Below are positions 1 through 6,840 of a stretch of 64,000 nt of DNA, in pieces. The notes beneath the pieces are model-generated. The model worked only from the letters and a program-made list of their open reading frames with translations, had not been told where the DNA came from and ran no database searches. The stretch is taken from assembly GCA_014490595.1 (NCBI GenBank), contig CP061031.1, forward strand, positions 1,798,001 through 1,862,000. Direction: 5' to 3'. The position numbers were made by a program, and so were the translations under genes. Every line of letters begins with the position of its first letter. Positions within the stretch are counted from its first letter, which is position 1. The stretch is from Corynebacterium wankanglinii. Lineage in GTDB: Bacteria > Actinomycetota > Actinomycetes > Mycobacteriales > Mycobacteriaceae.

Positions 1-1
1 C

Positions 2-1270
2 GACTCAAACGCGCACCGCACCAATGTGGCCCGTTTCGAGCGAGAAGTTCAAATCATGCAATCGCTTGCGTCTCCTTTCGTTGTGGAGATCCTTGACTCG
101 TACGATTATCAGTACTCCGAAGACGCGTTGCCACTTCCGTCTTATACGATGCCCGTCGCCGAGGGGAGCCTAAACGACCTTTGGGAAACGCGGGGAGGAG
201 CGAAAGGGTGGGAAGCTAACGCCCCCTTTTACCTATCGCTGCTCAACCAAGCTGCGATGGGGCTTGCTTATTTGCATGTGAACGACATCCTGCATCGGGA
301 TTTCAAGCCCGCCAACCTGCTGATATTTGACGGTTCCCGTCTCCGCCTGAGCGATTTTGGAAACGCTACCTCCCCCCAACCGACTTCGGACGTACTCACT
401 CATACTTTCACTCGTATACACACCGACGGTTTCGTCGCACCCGAACAAATGCAAAGCCTGAAGGCAGCGTGTCCTCAATCGGACGTTTTCTCGTTTGGAG
501 CCACCCTGTACTATCTGATGACCGGTAGTACGGTCCAGTACGACTCGAAAGAAATCCAACGAAACCTTGAACGATTCCCTCAACCATTGGGTGAACTAGT
601 CCAAGAGTGCTTGTCTCTGGACATCCACCAGAGGCCGAAAGACGGGGTCATGCTGGCATTACGGTTTCGTGACACTTACAGGGAGCTGTATCAAAATTAC
701 GATTACGATCGCTTGAAGATCCCGCGGGATGACCTTGTTCGTGCTCACGCCCTGATCCTTAAGCGTGGTGATAACCGTCTATTGTCTGTTCTGCAGCACA
801 TCATTCAAACAACCGAAGTGCCACTGTCTCTCTGCTACACAGAATTTGACAATCGCGCCTTAGAAACAATCGCAAGTTTCGAGGACCGCTCGATTGTTTA
901 CAGGCTGTTCGAGACGATCGACGAACGTTTCAAGGAAACCAATAGCTGGAACGACGCGGAGCTTGTAGGTGAAATGTATCGAACCTTACTTACGCACATG
1001 AGCCGACAGACCGATTGGAGCATGGAAAATCAGCCCGATCAAGCTTTCGCAAAACGCCTTGCATCAAGTGTTTTGATGGTTTCCGCGCGCCTCAACAGGT
1101 ATCAGGGAGGTCGAGAATTCCTCAAAATGTTTTGTCAGCAACCACAATTGCCCACACAACTATTTGAGGAGATACTCACGGAACACCCCAGAGAGCGCAC
1201 GTTCATTGTCGACGATGTTAACTCCGAGTGGATGACGCTGACCCCTGAAATGAGAGCCATTATGTCCTAA
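2..1270 (+). CDS. Ser/Thr protein kinase, 5' end outside the window
   Basis: The product is a Hanks-type protein kinase. Counting from the GTG at 26, the sequence shows HRD with the following KPANLL at about 90-98, DFG at 110-112 and APE at 138-140, so the catalytic C-lobe is complete. The glycine loop and VAIK lysine are not visible. The frame stays open to base 2 and reads like the end of helix C, so the gene starts upstream of the window. About 200 residues after the kinase domain form an unrecognised, probably helical region without a membrane segment, which argues against a PknA/PknB-type receptor kinase. The gene is clearly AT-richer than its neighbours and its codon use differs, suggesting transfer. 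It lies 21 bp from a dnaG remnant, so it probably belongs to an integrated element, possibly defence-related; that role is inference. Confidence 0.8.
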   Translation, partial: DSNAHRTNVARFEREVQIMQSLASPFVVEILDSYDYQYSEDALPLPSYTMPVAEGSLNDLWETRGGAKGWEANAPFYLSLLNQAAMGLAYLHVNDILHRDFKPANLLIFDGSRLRLSDFGNATSPQPTSDVLTHTFTRIHTDGFVAPEQMQSLKAACPQSDVFSFGATLYYLMTGSTVQYDSKEIQRNLERFPQPLGELVQECLSLDIHQRPKDGVMLALRFRDTYRELYQNYDYDRLKIPRDDLVRAHALILKRGDNRLLSVLQHIIQTTEVPLSLCYTEFDNRALETIASFEDRSIVYRLFETIDERFKETNSWNDAELVGEMYRTLLTHMSRQTDWSMENQPDQAFAKRLASSVLMVSARLNRYQGGREFLKMFCQQPQLPTQLFEEILTEHPRERTFIVDDVNSEWMTLTPEMRAIMS

Positions 1271-1291
1271 TAGCCCGGAGAAATAGGTTTT

Positions 1292-1444
1292 CTAAATTAC
1301 CGGCTCGTCTTTGAACGGGCTTAAGCCCTTCAGCGAGTCGTGACCGGCGGGCTTGAGCTGCACGTATTCGCCGACAATCTCGTCGAGCGGCGCGCGCTGG
1401 CGGATAGCCTCAATGTCGCTATCCGGAATTCTGCCCCTAGCCAT
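1292..1444 (-). pseudogene. dnaG: 5' fragment of dnaG (DNA primase)
   Basis: Fifty codons read MARGRIPDSDIEAIRQ at the N-terminus, then EIVGEYVQLKPAG and SLKGLSPFKDE. This is the conserved start of actinobacterial DnaG, up to the first part of its zinc-binding domain. After the Glu at codon 47 the expected KTPSFH is replaced by PVI and a TAG stop, so homology ends abruptly. dnaG sits divergently next to the RNase/barstar genes in related genomes as far as I recall, so this end is native and the sequence to its left (the kinase side) is what was inserted or rearranged. DnaG is essential, so an intact copy must exist elsewhere, plausibly at the other end of the inserted DNA. Confidence 0.85.
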
Positions 1445-1479
1445 GGCGCACACTCTAGCGCGTGGCACGATATGGCCCT

Positions 1480-1859
1480 ATGAAGCGCCCATTCGTCCTG
1501 CTCGCATGCCTGTTTTTGAGCAGTTGCCTATCGACGCCACCTCCGGCCGAGCCTGCGTCCGCTTCCGGGCTGCCCGCGTGCGGCTCGCTTCCCGACGAAG
1601 CCTGGGACACCGTCGACCTGATCGAGGCCGGCGGCCCCTTCCCCTACCCGGATAACGACGACCGCCGCTTCGGCAACTACGAACACGCGCTTCCCCAGCA
1701 GCCAAAGAACTACTACCGCGAGTACACCGTGGACACCCCGGGCGTGAGCCACCGGGCGCACGGCGCATCGTCACCGGCGGCGGCGCCGACGGCCACGTCG
1801 ACGAGTGGTTCTACACCGCCGACCACTACGACACGTTCTGCGAAATGGAGGTCAACTGA
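1480..1859 (+). pseudogene. RNase Sa/N1-type guanyl-specific ribonuclease lipoprotein, one frameshift
   Basis: The ATG at 1480 opens a lipoprotein signal with lipobox LSSC (Cys about residue 16). A microbial ribonuclease domain follows: DEAWDTVDLIEAGGPFPY, FGNYEHALP, YYREYTVDTPG, then RRIVTGG and EWFYTADHYDTFCEME in the next frame. The frame breaks at the GGG of 1754-1756; one extra G restores the whole family pattern, so a base is missing in the read. It overlaps the barstar start by one base (TGATG), the classical nuclease/inhibitor arrangement. The lipobox implies export and membrane anchoring. Whether the break is real or a base-calling error cannot be decided here. Confidence 0.75.
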
Positions 1860-2125
1860 TGCCAGCCGTGTTTATCACCCGCCCGGTGCGCTCGGTGGAG
1901 GACCTCGGCGCCGCCATCATCGCGGCTGTCTACGGGGTCAGCGAAAAGGCCGGCGCTTCGTCCCACGAGGCGCGGCCGGTGCCGCGCAACCTCGACGCCC
2001 TGGCCGACCTGTTGCGCGAGACCCGCGTGAAGCGGGTGGTGGTGACGGATTGGCGGGTGCCGGAGGCGTCGATAGGCGGGCTGCTCGAGGCGCTCGCCGA
2101 CGAAGGCGTGAAGCTCGTCCACTAG
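1859..2125 (+). CDS. Barstar-family ribonuclease inhibitor
   Basis: This 88-residue protein begins at the ATG that overlaps the RNase stop. It contains the barstar-like segment PRNLDALADLLRE and a hydrophobic strand VKRVVVTDW. Barstars bind and block the active site of barnase/RNase Sa-type enzymes in the cytoplasm, protecting the producer before the nuclease is exported. The tight overlap supports translational coupling to the RNase. The reading frame is intact although the RNase frame is broken. It carries one copy of the iterated word GTCGATAGGC at 2068, read as codons TCG ATA GGC. Confidence 0.75.
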   Translation: MPAVFITRPVRSVEDLGAAIIAAVYGVSEKAGASSHEARPVPRNLDALADLLRETRVKRVVVTDWRVPEASIGGLLEALADEGVKLVH

Positions 2126-2197
2126 ACCCCAAGTAACAAACCCCCATTAAGGCCCAAAATGGCGCATACTAGGGCTCTGTTACTTGGGGTTTGCGGG
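2126..2197. repeat. Palindromic intergenic repeat, copy 1
   Basis: A perfect 13-nt inverted repeat, ACCCCAAGTAACA at 2126-2138 and its complement at 2178-2190, encloses a core beginning AACCCCCATTAAGGCC and is followed by TTTGCGG. The core and right end resemble the element at 3411-3471 (same AACCCC-A-TAAGGCC start, GGCAT-like centre and GGGGTTTGCGG end), so the two are copies of one repeat family. It could also act as a terminator between the barstar gene and the opposing toxin gene. Confidence 0.6.
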
Positions 2198-2206
2198 TGG
2201 GAGAGA

Positions 2207-2557
2207 CTACTTCGTCTCGTACGGGTGACTGGTATGCACAGCCTCGAGGAAGACCGTGCGATCATCGAGGTAGAACCAGATCCGCGCTGAACCTTTCAGC
2301 GTCGGTTTGTGTTGCCACCGCTCGAACGACTGCCCGCCGCGCTGCACGGTCCCCAGCTCCCCCTTTAGGCGGTAATTGGTGGGAGTGTTTGCCGTCGGGG
2401 TACGAGTGAGGAAATCCCATGCGTCGGCCATCGGGTTCCGCATGGTGGCCACCAGGTCGCGCCATCCCTTCTTAGCCCCAGCCGAGGCGAAGCGGATGTC
2501 GTACTCGACCTTCTTTGAGGGCCGCGGAACCAGCTCTCCCTTTCTCCCGGCCGCCAT
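2207..2557 (-). CDS. RelE/ParE-superfamily toxin of a toxin-antitoxin pair
   Basis: The 116-residue product is basic and contains WRDLVATMRNPMADAWDFLTRTP, LKGELG, RWQHKP and ARIWFYLDDRTVFLEAVHTSHP. This is the pattern of actinobacterial RelE/HigB-like toxins, which are usually ribosome-dependent mRNA interferases. It starts two bases after the stop of the upstream antitoxin gene, so the pair is an operon with the antitoxin first. Family assignment rests on the overall pattern; the exact target is inference. Confidence 0.7.
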   Translation of the reverse strand: MAAGRKGELVPRPSKKVEYDIRFASAGAKKGWRDLVATMRNPMADAWDFLTRTPTANTPTNYRLKGELGTVQRGGQSFERWQHKPTLKGSARIWFYLDDRTVFLEAVHTSHPYETK

Positions 2558-2559
2558 CG

Positions 2560-3018
2560 CTACGGGCGCTCCACCGGCTCACTGTCTTCGAGCCAGTCGT
2601 TTTCCTCGTGCCCGAGCCCTGCCGCGACAGCGGTGGCGGTTTCTTTCCACGCAGTGAACTCAACGAGGGCAAGGTGTGGCTGCTCGGTGGCGAAGGAGGC
2701 GCGTGCTGCGTCGATAAGCTCCTGCGCACACGATTCCCTGTCGGCCTGCGACAGCGACAGCATCCAAGGGAATGATCGAGCCATTCGCTCGCCGAGGCTG
2801 CCGACGCCTTCCGTTGCCACGGTGATGAGTTGGGCCGCGAGTTCCAGCAACTGCGCCCGCCGTTGCGCCTCCCGCGAGGACATAAGCACGAGCGACTCCC
2901 CGTCGCGGCGCGTGACCGTGACTGGGTGTTTTTCCGCTTCGGCGAACACCTCGGCGGACCGCTTGCTCAGGTCAGAGGAGCGGCGGGAATGCGGTGGAGT
3001 TCCTGCTGCAAGTGTCAT
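2560..3018 (-). CDS. Phd/YefM-like antitoxin with C-terminal extension
   Basis: The N-terminal third (SSDLSKRSAEVFAEAEKHPV, then VTRRDGESLVLM) matches the Phd/YefM DNA-binding and dimerisation fold, here fused to a long helical C-terminal part. At 152 residues it is longer than the usual 80-90 of this family. Antitoxins of this type bind the toxin through the C-terminus and repress their own operon through the N-terminus. An 11-bp-phased direct repeat lies immediately upstream inside the putative promoter. The ATG follows a -10-like TATCCT by 7 nt, suggesting leaderless translation. Confidence 0.7.
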   Translation of the reverse strand: MTLAAGTPPHSRRSSDLSKRSAEVFAEAEKHPVTVTRRDGESLVLMSSREAQRRAQLLELAAQLITVATEGVGSLGERMARSFPWMLSLSQADRESCAQELIDAARASFATEQPHLALVEFTAWKETATAVAAGLGHEENDWLEDSEPVERP

Positions 3019-3027
3019 GCCCCTTAG

Positions 3028-3055
3028 GATATTCGGAATGTATTCGGAAGTCGAG
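3028..3055 (-). promoter_or_regulatory. Promoter and operator of the toxin-antitoxin operon
   Basis: On the minus strand TATCCT (3028-3033) stands 7 nt before the antitoxin ATG and a TCGACT-like -35 lies about 18 nt further up. The spacer holds a perfect direct repeat, TATTCGGAA at 3030-3038 and 3041-3049 on the plus strand, with an 11-bp period (one helical turn). Placement across the polymerase site is typical of an autorepressor operator. Confidence 0.5.
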
Positions 3056-3058
3056 GGC

Positions 3059-3247
3059 TCACGGCCTGCGGATGATGTCGACAGCTTCCGGCAAGTCCGG
3101 CGGCAGCGCCGCGCAGAAGTACAACGACTTGGTCAACTGCACCATCTCGCCCTCGCTGATGCGCCGGTGGGTTTCGGTATCTACCGACGACACCCTCCGC
3201 AGGTCGACGAGCTTTTCCCGCAGTTCCTTCTTGCGCGTGTCTTTCAT
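3059..3247 (-). CDS. Small hypothetical protein (62 aa)
   Basis: A strong Shine-Dalgarno (GTGGAGGGGGCTG) precedes the ATG. The product is charged and helical at the start (KDTRKKELREKLVDLRR), followed by DTETHRRISEGEMVQLTKSLYF and a hydrophobic stretch ending in AVDIIRRP. No family is recognised and no signal or membrane segment is evident. It is upstream of and co-oriented with the antitoxin gene; the 40-bp gap holds the antitoxin promoter, so it is probably a separate unit. The good ribosome site and G/C third positions make it likely to be real. Confidence 0.5.
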   Translation of the reverse strand: MKDTRKKELREKLVDLRRVSSVDTETHRRISEGEMVQLTKSLYFCAALPPDLPEAVDIIRRP

Positions 3248-3301
3248 CAGCCCCCTCCACTAATTCCCCGCTGCGGAGACTACCGGAGGCCCGTGGTTCC
3301 T

Positions 3302-3360
3302 GCCGAGTATTGGGCCCGGCCGGCGGGGCCGGCCAGCGGGCCCGGCCGGCGCGGCCGGTT
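3302..3360. repeat. Very GC-rich GGCCGG-type imperfect repeat tract
   Basis: The stretch is built almost only from GGCCGG, GCCGGC and GGGCCC words that overlap and can fold back on themselves. It lies in the 350-bp gap between the small ORF at 3247 and cstA at 3604, which holds no gene; the rest of the gap contains repeat copy 2 and the cstA upstream region. Confidence 0.4.
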
Positions 3361-3410
3361 CCCACCAACCGCAGGCCTGCCCCCTCCCCCAACTCCTCAG
3401 ACCCCCAGCA

Positions 3411-3471
3411 AAAAACCCCTAGTAAGGCCGAAAAACGGGCATTCTCAGGAGGGCTTACTAGGGGTTTGCGG
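3411..3471. repeat. Palindromic intergenic repeat, copy 2
   Basis: Perfect 14-nt arms AAACCCCTAGTAAG (3413-3426) and complement (3454-3467) flank a 27-nt loop, followed by GCGG. Start, centre and end align with the element at 2126-2197. Together they bracket the toxin-antitoxin genes and the 62-aa ORF. Confidence 0.6.
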
Positions 3472-3558
3472 CAATGAGCGCGGACTTCTTCGATGCTGGC
3501 GTCCTCACGCCGTCCCCGCACTTACACGCCAAATCCGCCCAGGGAAAGTGCCGTGTGC

Positions 3559-3602
3559 CATAATGCGAGACAATGTGAAGCACGACACGATCGGAGAAGA
3601 CC
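3559..3602 (+). promoter_or_regulatory. cstA upstream region: -10 candidate, possible GlxR half-site, RBS
   Basis: CATAAT at 3559-3564 is a plausible -10. TGTGA at 3574-3578, six bases, then ACACG is a degenerate version of the GlxR/CRP palindrome TGTGA-N6-TCACA, which would fit a carbon-starvation gene. GGAGAAG just before the ATG at 3604 is a clear ribosome-binding site. The GlxR call is weak because the right half matches poorly. Confidence 0.35.
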
Positions 3603-3603
3603 T

Positions 3604-5318
3604 ATGAGCTCGCTCATCCTGGTGCTCGTCGGCCTAGCGATGATGGCTGCCGGCTACCTGCTGTACTCGAAGTTCCTGGGCAAACGCGTCTACCAACTCT
3701 CGGACGCGTACACCACGCCCGCGCACACCATGGAAGACGGCGTGGACTTCGTCCCCACCAACAAGTACGTCCTGTGGGGCCACCACTTCACTTCCGTGGC
3801 GGGCGCGGCGCCGATCATCGGCCCGGCCGTCGCGGTGATTTGGGGCTGGGTGCCGGCGTTTCTGTGGGTCACGCTCGGCACGGTCTTCTTCGCGGGGATG
3901 CACGATTTGGGGGCGCTGTGGGCGTCGCAAAGGCACCGCGGGCAGTCGATCGGCACCTTGTCCGGCCGCTACATCGGCGCGCGCGGGCGCAACCTGTTCC
4001 TCGTGGTGATTTTCCTCCTGCTGCTGATGGTCAACGCGGCGTTCGCGGTCGTGATTTCCAACCTGCTCATCTCCACGCCGAGCGCCGTCATCCCCACCTG
4101 GGGCGCCATCGTGGTCGCGCTTTTGATCGGCCAGGCCATCTACCGCTTCAACTGGAACCTGCCGCTGGTCTCCGTCGTGGGCGTGGCCGCCCTGTACGGG
4201 CTGATGATCTGGGGCGACCGCATGCCGCTGTCCCTGCCGGAGGAGATGCTGGGCATCCCGGCGCGCGGCTGGTGGATCATCTTCCTGTTCGCTTACGCGT
4301 TCGTCGCCTCCCTGCTGCCGGTGTGGGTGTTGCTGCAGCCACGCGACTACATCAACGGCCTGCAGCTGTTTGTCGGCCTTTTCATCCTCTACGGCTCGTT
4401 TTTCATCGTGCGCCCGGAGGTTGTGGCGCCCTCGCTTCGCGACGCCGTTCCGTCCGGCACCCCCGGCATCTTCCCCCTGCTGTTTGTCACCATCGCCTGC
4501 GGCGCGATTTCGGGCTTCCACGGCATCGTCTCCTCGGGTACCTCCTCGAAACAGCTGGACAAGGAAACAGATGCCCGTTTCGTGGGCTACTTCGGCGCGG
4601 TCGGCGAGGGCCTTTTGGCGCTGGGCACGATCGTGGCCACCACCTCGGGCTTCAAAACCCTCACAACGAGTGGGAGGACGTATACAACGAATGGAACGCT
4701 GGCGGAGTGGATGCGTTTATCAAGGGCGGCGGCGACCTGATGCACGCCGGCCTGGGCATCCCCACCTCCCTGTCTGCGACCATCCTGGCCACCATGGCGG
4801 TGCTGTTCGCCGCGACCACCATGGACTCCGGCGTGCGCCTGCAGCGCTTGGTGGTCTCCGAAATCGCGGAACTTATGGGCGTGAAGCTCTCCGGCGTTGT
4901 GGCTACCGTCATCGCGGTCGGTTGCGCGCTCGGTCTGACGTTCTCCACCGGCGTGGACGGCTCCGGCGGCATGCTGATCTGGCCGCTGTTCGGCACCACC
5001 AACCAGCTCATGGCGGGCCTGACGTTGTCCATCCTGGTCATCATGCTGACCCAGCTACGCCGCCCCACGTGGCCGGTGCTGATCCCGCTGGTCTTTGTCA
5101 CCGTGATGTCCCTGTGGGCCGCGGTGCTGCAGCTACGCACGCTATGGTCAGCGCAGAACTGGCTGCTGCTGGTCATCGACGTCGTGATCATCGGCTGCGC
5201 CATCTGGGTCATCGTGGAGGCGATCACCGCCATCTCCAAGGCGCGCCGTGAGCCCGCGGTGGTATGGCGCGACGACGAAACCATGCCGGGTGAGCTGGCC
5301 GATGCTCGAGCGCGCTAA
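3604..5318 (+). pseudogene. cstA: CstA-family carbon starvation / pyruvate transporter, one frameshift
   Basis: CstA proteins are polytopic membrane carriers for pyruvate or peptides induced on carbon limitation. The N-terminal frame carries the family core (TNKYVLWGHHFTSVAGAAPIIGPA, then MHDLGALWASQRHRGQSIG and GFHGIVSSGTSSKQL); the C-terminal frame continues with EWEDVYNEWNAGGV, FAATTMDSGVRLQR and LFGTTNQLMAGL. Many hydrophobic segments run through both. The frame breaks at the CCC of 4658-4660; a fourth C restores reading straight through. The start is the ATG at 3604 with GGAGAAG upstream; the longer open frame before it is not coding. It overlaps the next gene by 17 bp. Confidence 0.85.
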
Positions 5319-5559
5319 GGCCTTCGCCCGCGGCCTGGACGAGTTCTACAAGGCCCCCTACCGCCGCGAGTTCGCTCGGGCTGCGCGCGAGGAGGACGAT
5401 CTGTTCACCCTCCTCGTCGCGTCCGAGACGCTCGGTATCCCCAACCCCGCAAGCTTTTACACCCTCGAGCTGATGCCTTTGCTTTACGACGAGTTCCACG
5501 CCTGGCACACCCGCATGGGCATGGACCGCTCCCCCTTGGACGGCGTGCGATGCTGCTAG
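5302..5559 (+). CDS. Small protein ending in Cys-Cys (cory-CC-star type)
   Basis: An 85-residue soluble protein starts at the ATG inside the end of cstA and ends in GVRCC immediately before the stop. I recall a family called cory-CC-star from Actinobacteria, defined by this terminal Cys-Cys and found beside an ArsA-like ATPase, which matches the context exactly. The body is helical and acidic/basic mixed (FARAAREEDDLFTLLVASE, then YTLELMPLLYDEFHAWH). It overlaps cstA upstream and the ATPase start downstream by 10 bp, so the three genes are translationally coupled. A terminal Cys pair could bind a metal or metalloid; the function is unknown. Confidence 0.7.
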   Translation: MLERAKAFARGLDEFYKAPYRREFARAAREEDDLFTLLVASETLGIPNPASFYTLELMPLLYDEFHAWHTRMGMDRSPLDGVRCC

Positions 5560-6485
5560 AGACCGCACCAGTGATGTTCTTCGGCGGCAAGGGCGGGGTG
5601 GGCAAAACCACCGTCTCCGCCGCCACCGCGGTGCGCCTGGCCGAGGCGGGCAAGCAGGTGCTGCTGGTGTCCACGGATCCGGCGCACAACCTGGGCCACA
5701 TCTGGTCGCAGCGCTTAGGCGCCGAACCGACCACGTTGGAGCCGGGCCTCGACGTGGTCGAGCTCGACCCGGCCGCGACCACCGAGCGCCACCTGGCGGA
5801 GGTGGAACGCTCCATGCGGGCGATGATGCCGGAGCGCATGCACCCCGAGATCCGCCGCCACCTGGAGCTGGCGCGCAACTCCCCCGGGATGCATGAGGCG
5901 GCGATGTTGGAGGCGGTGGCGGAGCTCGTCGATAGGCAAGGCTTCGACCACATCATCTTCGACACCGCCCCGTCCGGCCACACCTCCCGCCTGCTGGCGC
6001 TGCCGGAGCTGATGGCCGCATACACCGGAGGGCTGATGCAGCGGCGCGAGCAGTCCGACAAGTTCTCCCGCGCCGTGCGCGGCTTGGGCGGAACTGTCGA
6101 CGACCCGGTGGAGCGTCGTAACCAGGAAATCCGCGCCACGCTTTTGCGGAGGCGCCGCAAGTTCGAGCGCCTGCGCGACGTGCTCACCGACCCCGCGGCC
6201 TGCTGCTTCCACATCGTGCTCACCGCCGAGCGCCTGCCCGTGCTCGAGAGTGCCGAGCTGTACCGAGACCTCACGGACAACCGCATACGCGTCGGCGCGC
6301 TGGTGGTCAACCGCCGCAGCCCGGCCGACGCCGGCGAGTTCATGGCCTCGCGTCGTGCGGTGGAAGACGACGCGCTTGAGCTGCTTGACGCGAAACTTCC
6401 CGACATCGCCCGCGTCGAACTGCCTTGGCTGCCCGGCGAGATCGGCACCCGCGACGCGCTGGCCGCCATCGCCGCGCAGTTATAG
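5550..6485 (+). CDS. ArsA/GET3-like anion-transporting ATPase
   Basis: The 311-residue protein has the deviant Walker A GGKGGVGKTT at 12-21, switch I-like STDPAHNLGHIW and switch II-like FDTAPSGHTSRLLALPE, as in ArsA/GET3 SIMIBI ATPases. ArsA energises arsenite efflux, whereas GET3 targets tail-anchored proteins. There is a single ATPase domain, no ArsB or ArsR nearby, and no clear ArsA cysteine triad, so arsenite transport is not supported. Its fixed partner appears to be the preceding Cys-Cys protein, overlapping by 10 bp, and both follow cstA. A role in assembling or regulating that transporter is possible but speculative. It contains one GTCGATAGGC at 5928 using the rare Arg codon AGG. 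Confidence 0.8.
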   Translation: MLLETAPVMFFGGKGGVGKTTVSAATAVRLAEAGKQVLLVSTDPAHNLGHIWSQRLGAEPTTLEPGLDVVELDPAATTERHLAEVERSMRAMMPERMHPEIRRHLELARNSPGMHEAAMLEAVAELVDRQGFDHIIFDTAPSGHTSRLLALPELMAAYTGGLMQRREQSDKFSRAVRGLGGTVDDPVERRNQEIRATLLRRRRKFERLRDVLTDPAACCFHIVLTAERLPVLESAELYRDLTDNRIRVGALVVNRRSPADAGEFMASRRAVEDDALELLDAKLPDIARVELPWLPGEIGTRDALAAIAAQL

Positions 6486-6553
6486 CACCCTGCTCCCTCT
6501 TGCCCCAGCCCGGGTGTGTGGGTTCTAGGTATGTCGATATGGTTCCGTCGAGT

Positions 6554-6672
6554 AAAACCTGAATTCGCACTGACCGCAGCAGCGAAAGTTAGCCCTCGCC
6601 CAACCTCTCCGGCACCGCGAGGCCACTCGCGTTTTGACGAATTCGGGTTTTTCAACAAACCCTGAATTCGCA
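6554..6672. repeat. AAACC(C)TGAATTCGCA repeats in the 6486-6840 gap
   Basis: The 355-bp gap between the ATPase stop and the dgt stop has no convincing ORF. It holds AAACCTGAATTCGCA at 6555-6569 and AAACCCTGAATTCGCA at 6657-6672, about 100 bp apart. The second also pairs with AATTCGGGTTT at 6640-6650, giving a hairpin with a short TTCAAC loop and one bulge. It may serve as a terminator between the two converging genes. A GTCGATATGG variant of the iterated word lies at 6533. Confidence 0.45.
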
Positions 6673-6840
6673 TCCCTCAACAAATCTATGTCCGGGCGCT
6701 GACCAGGGAGGACGCTAGGGGGTTCTTAACGGGGATCGGCGATGATTTCAGGGTTTTGCCGACGGTTGTCGATGCGACACACCCCACCTCCTCGTGCAGG
6801 GCGGGTGCGGGGCGGGGCGTTTGCGACGGCCGTTGCCGCC

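Noticed and set aside
3574..3589. GlxR site at cstA as a firm call
   Set aside because: Only the left half TGTGA is good; the right half ACACG differs from TCACA, so it is kept only as a weak note.
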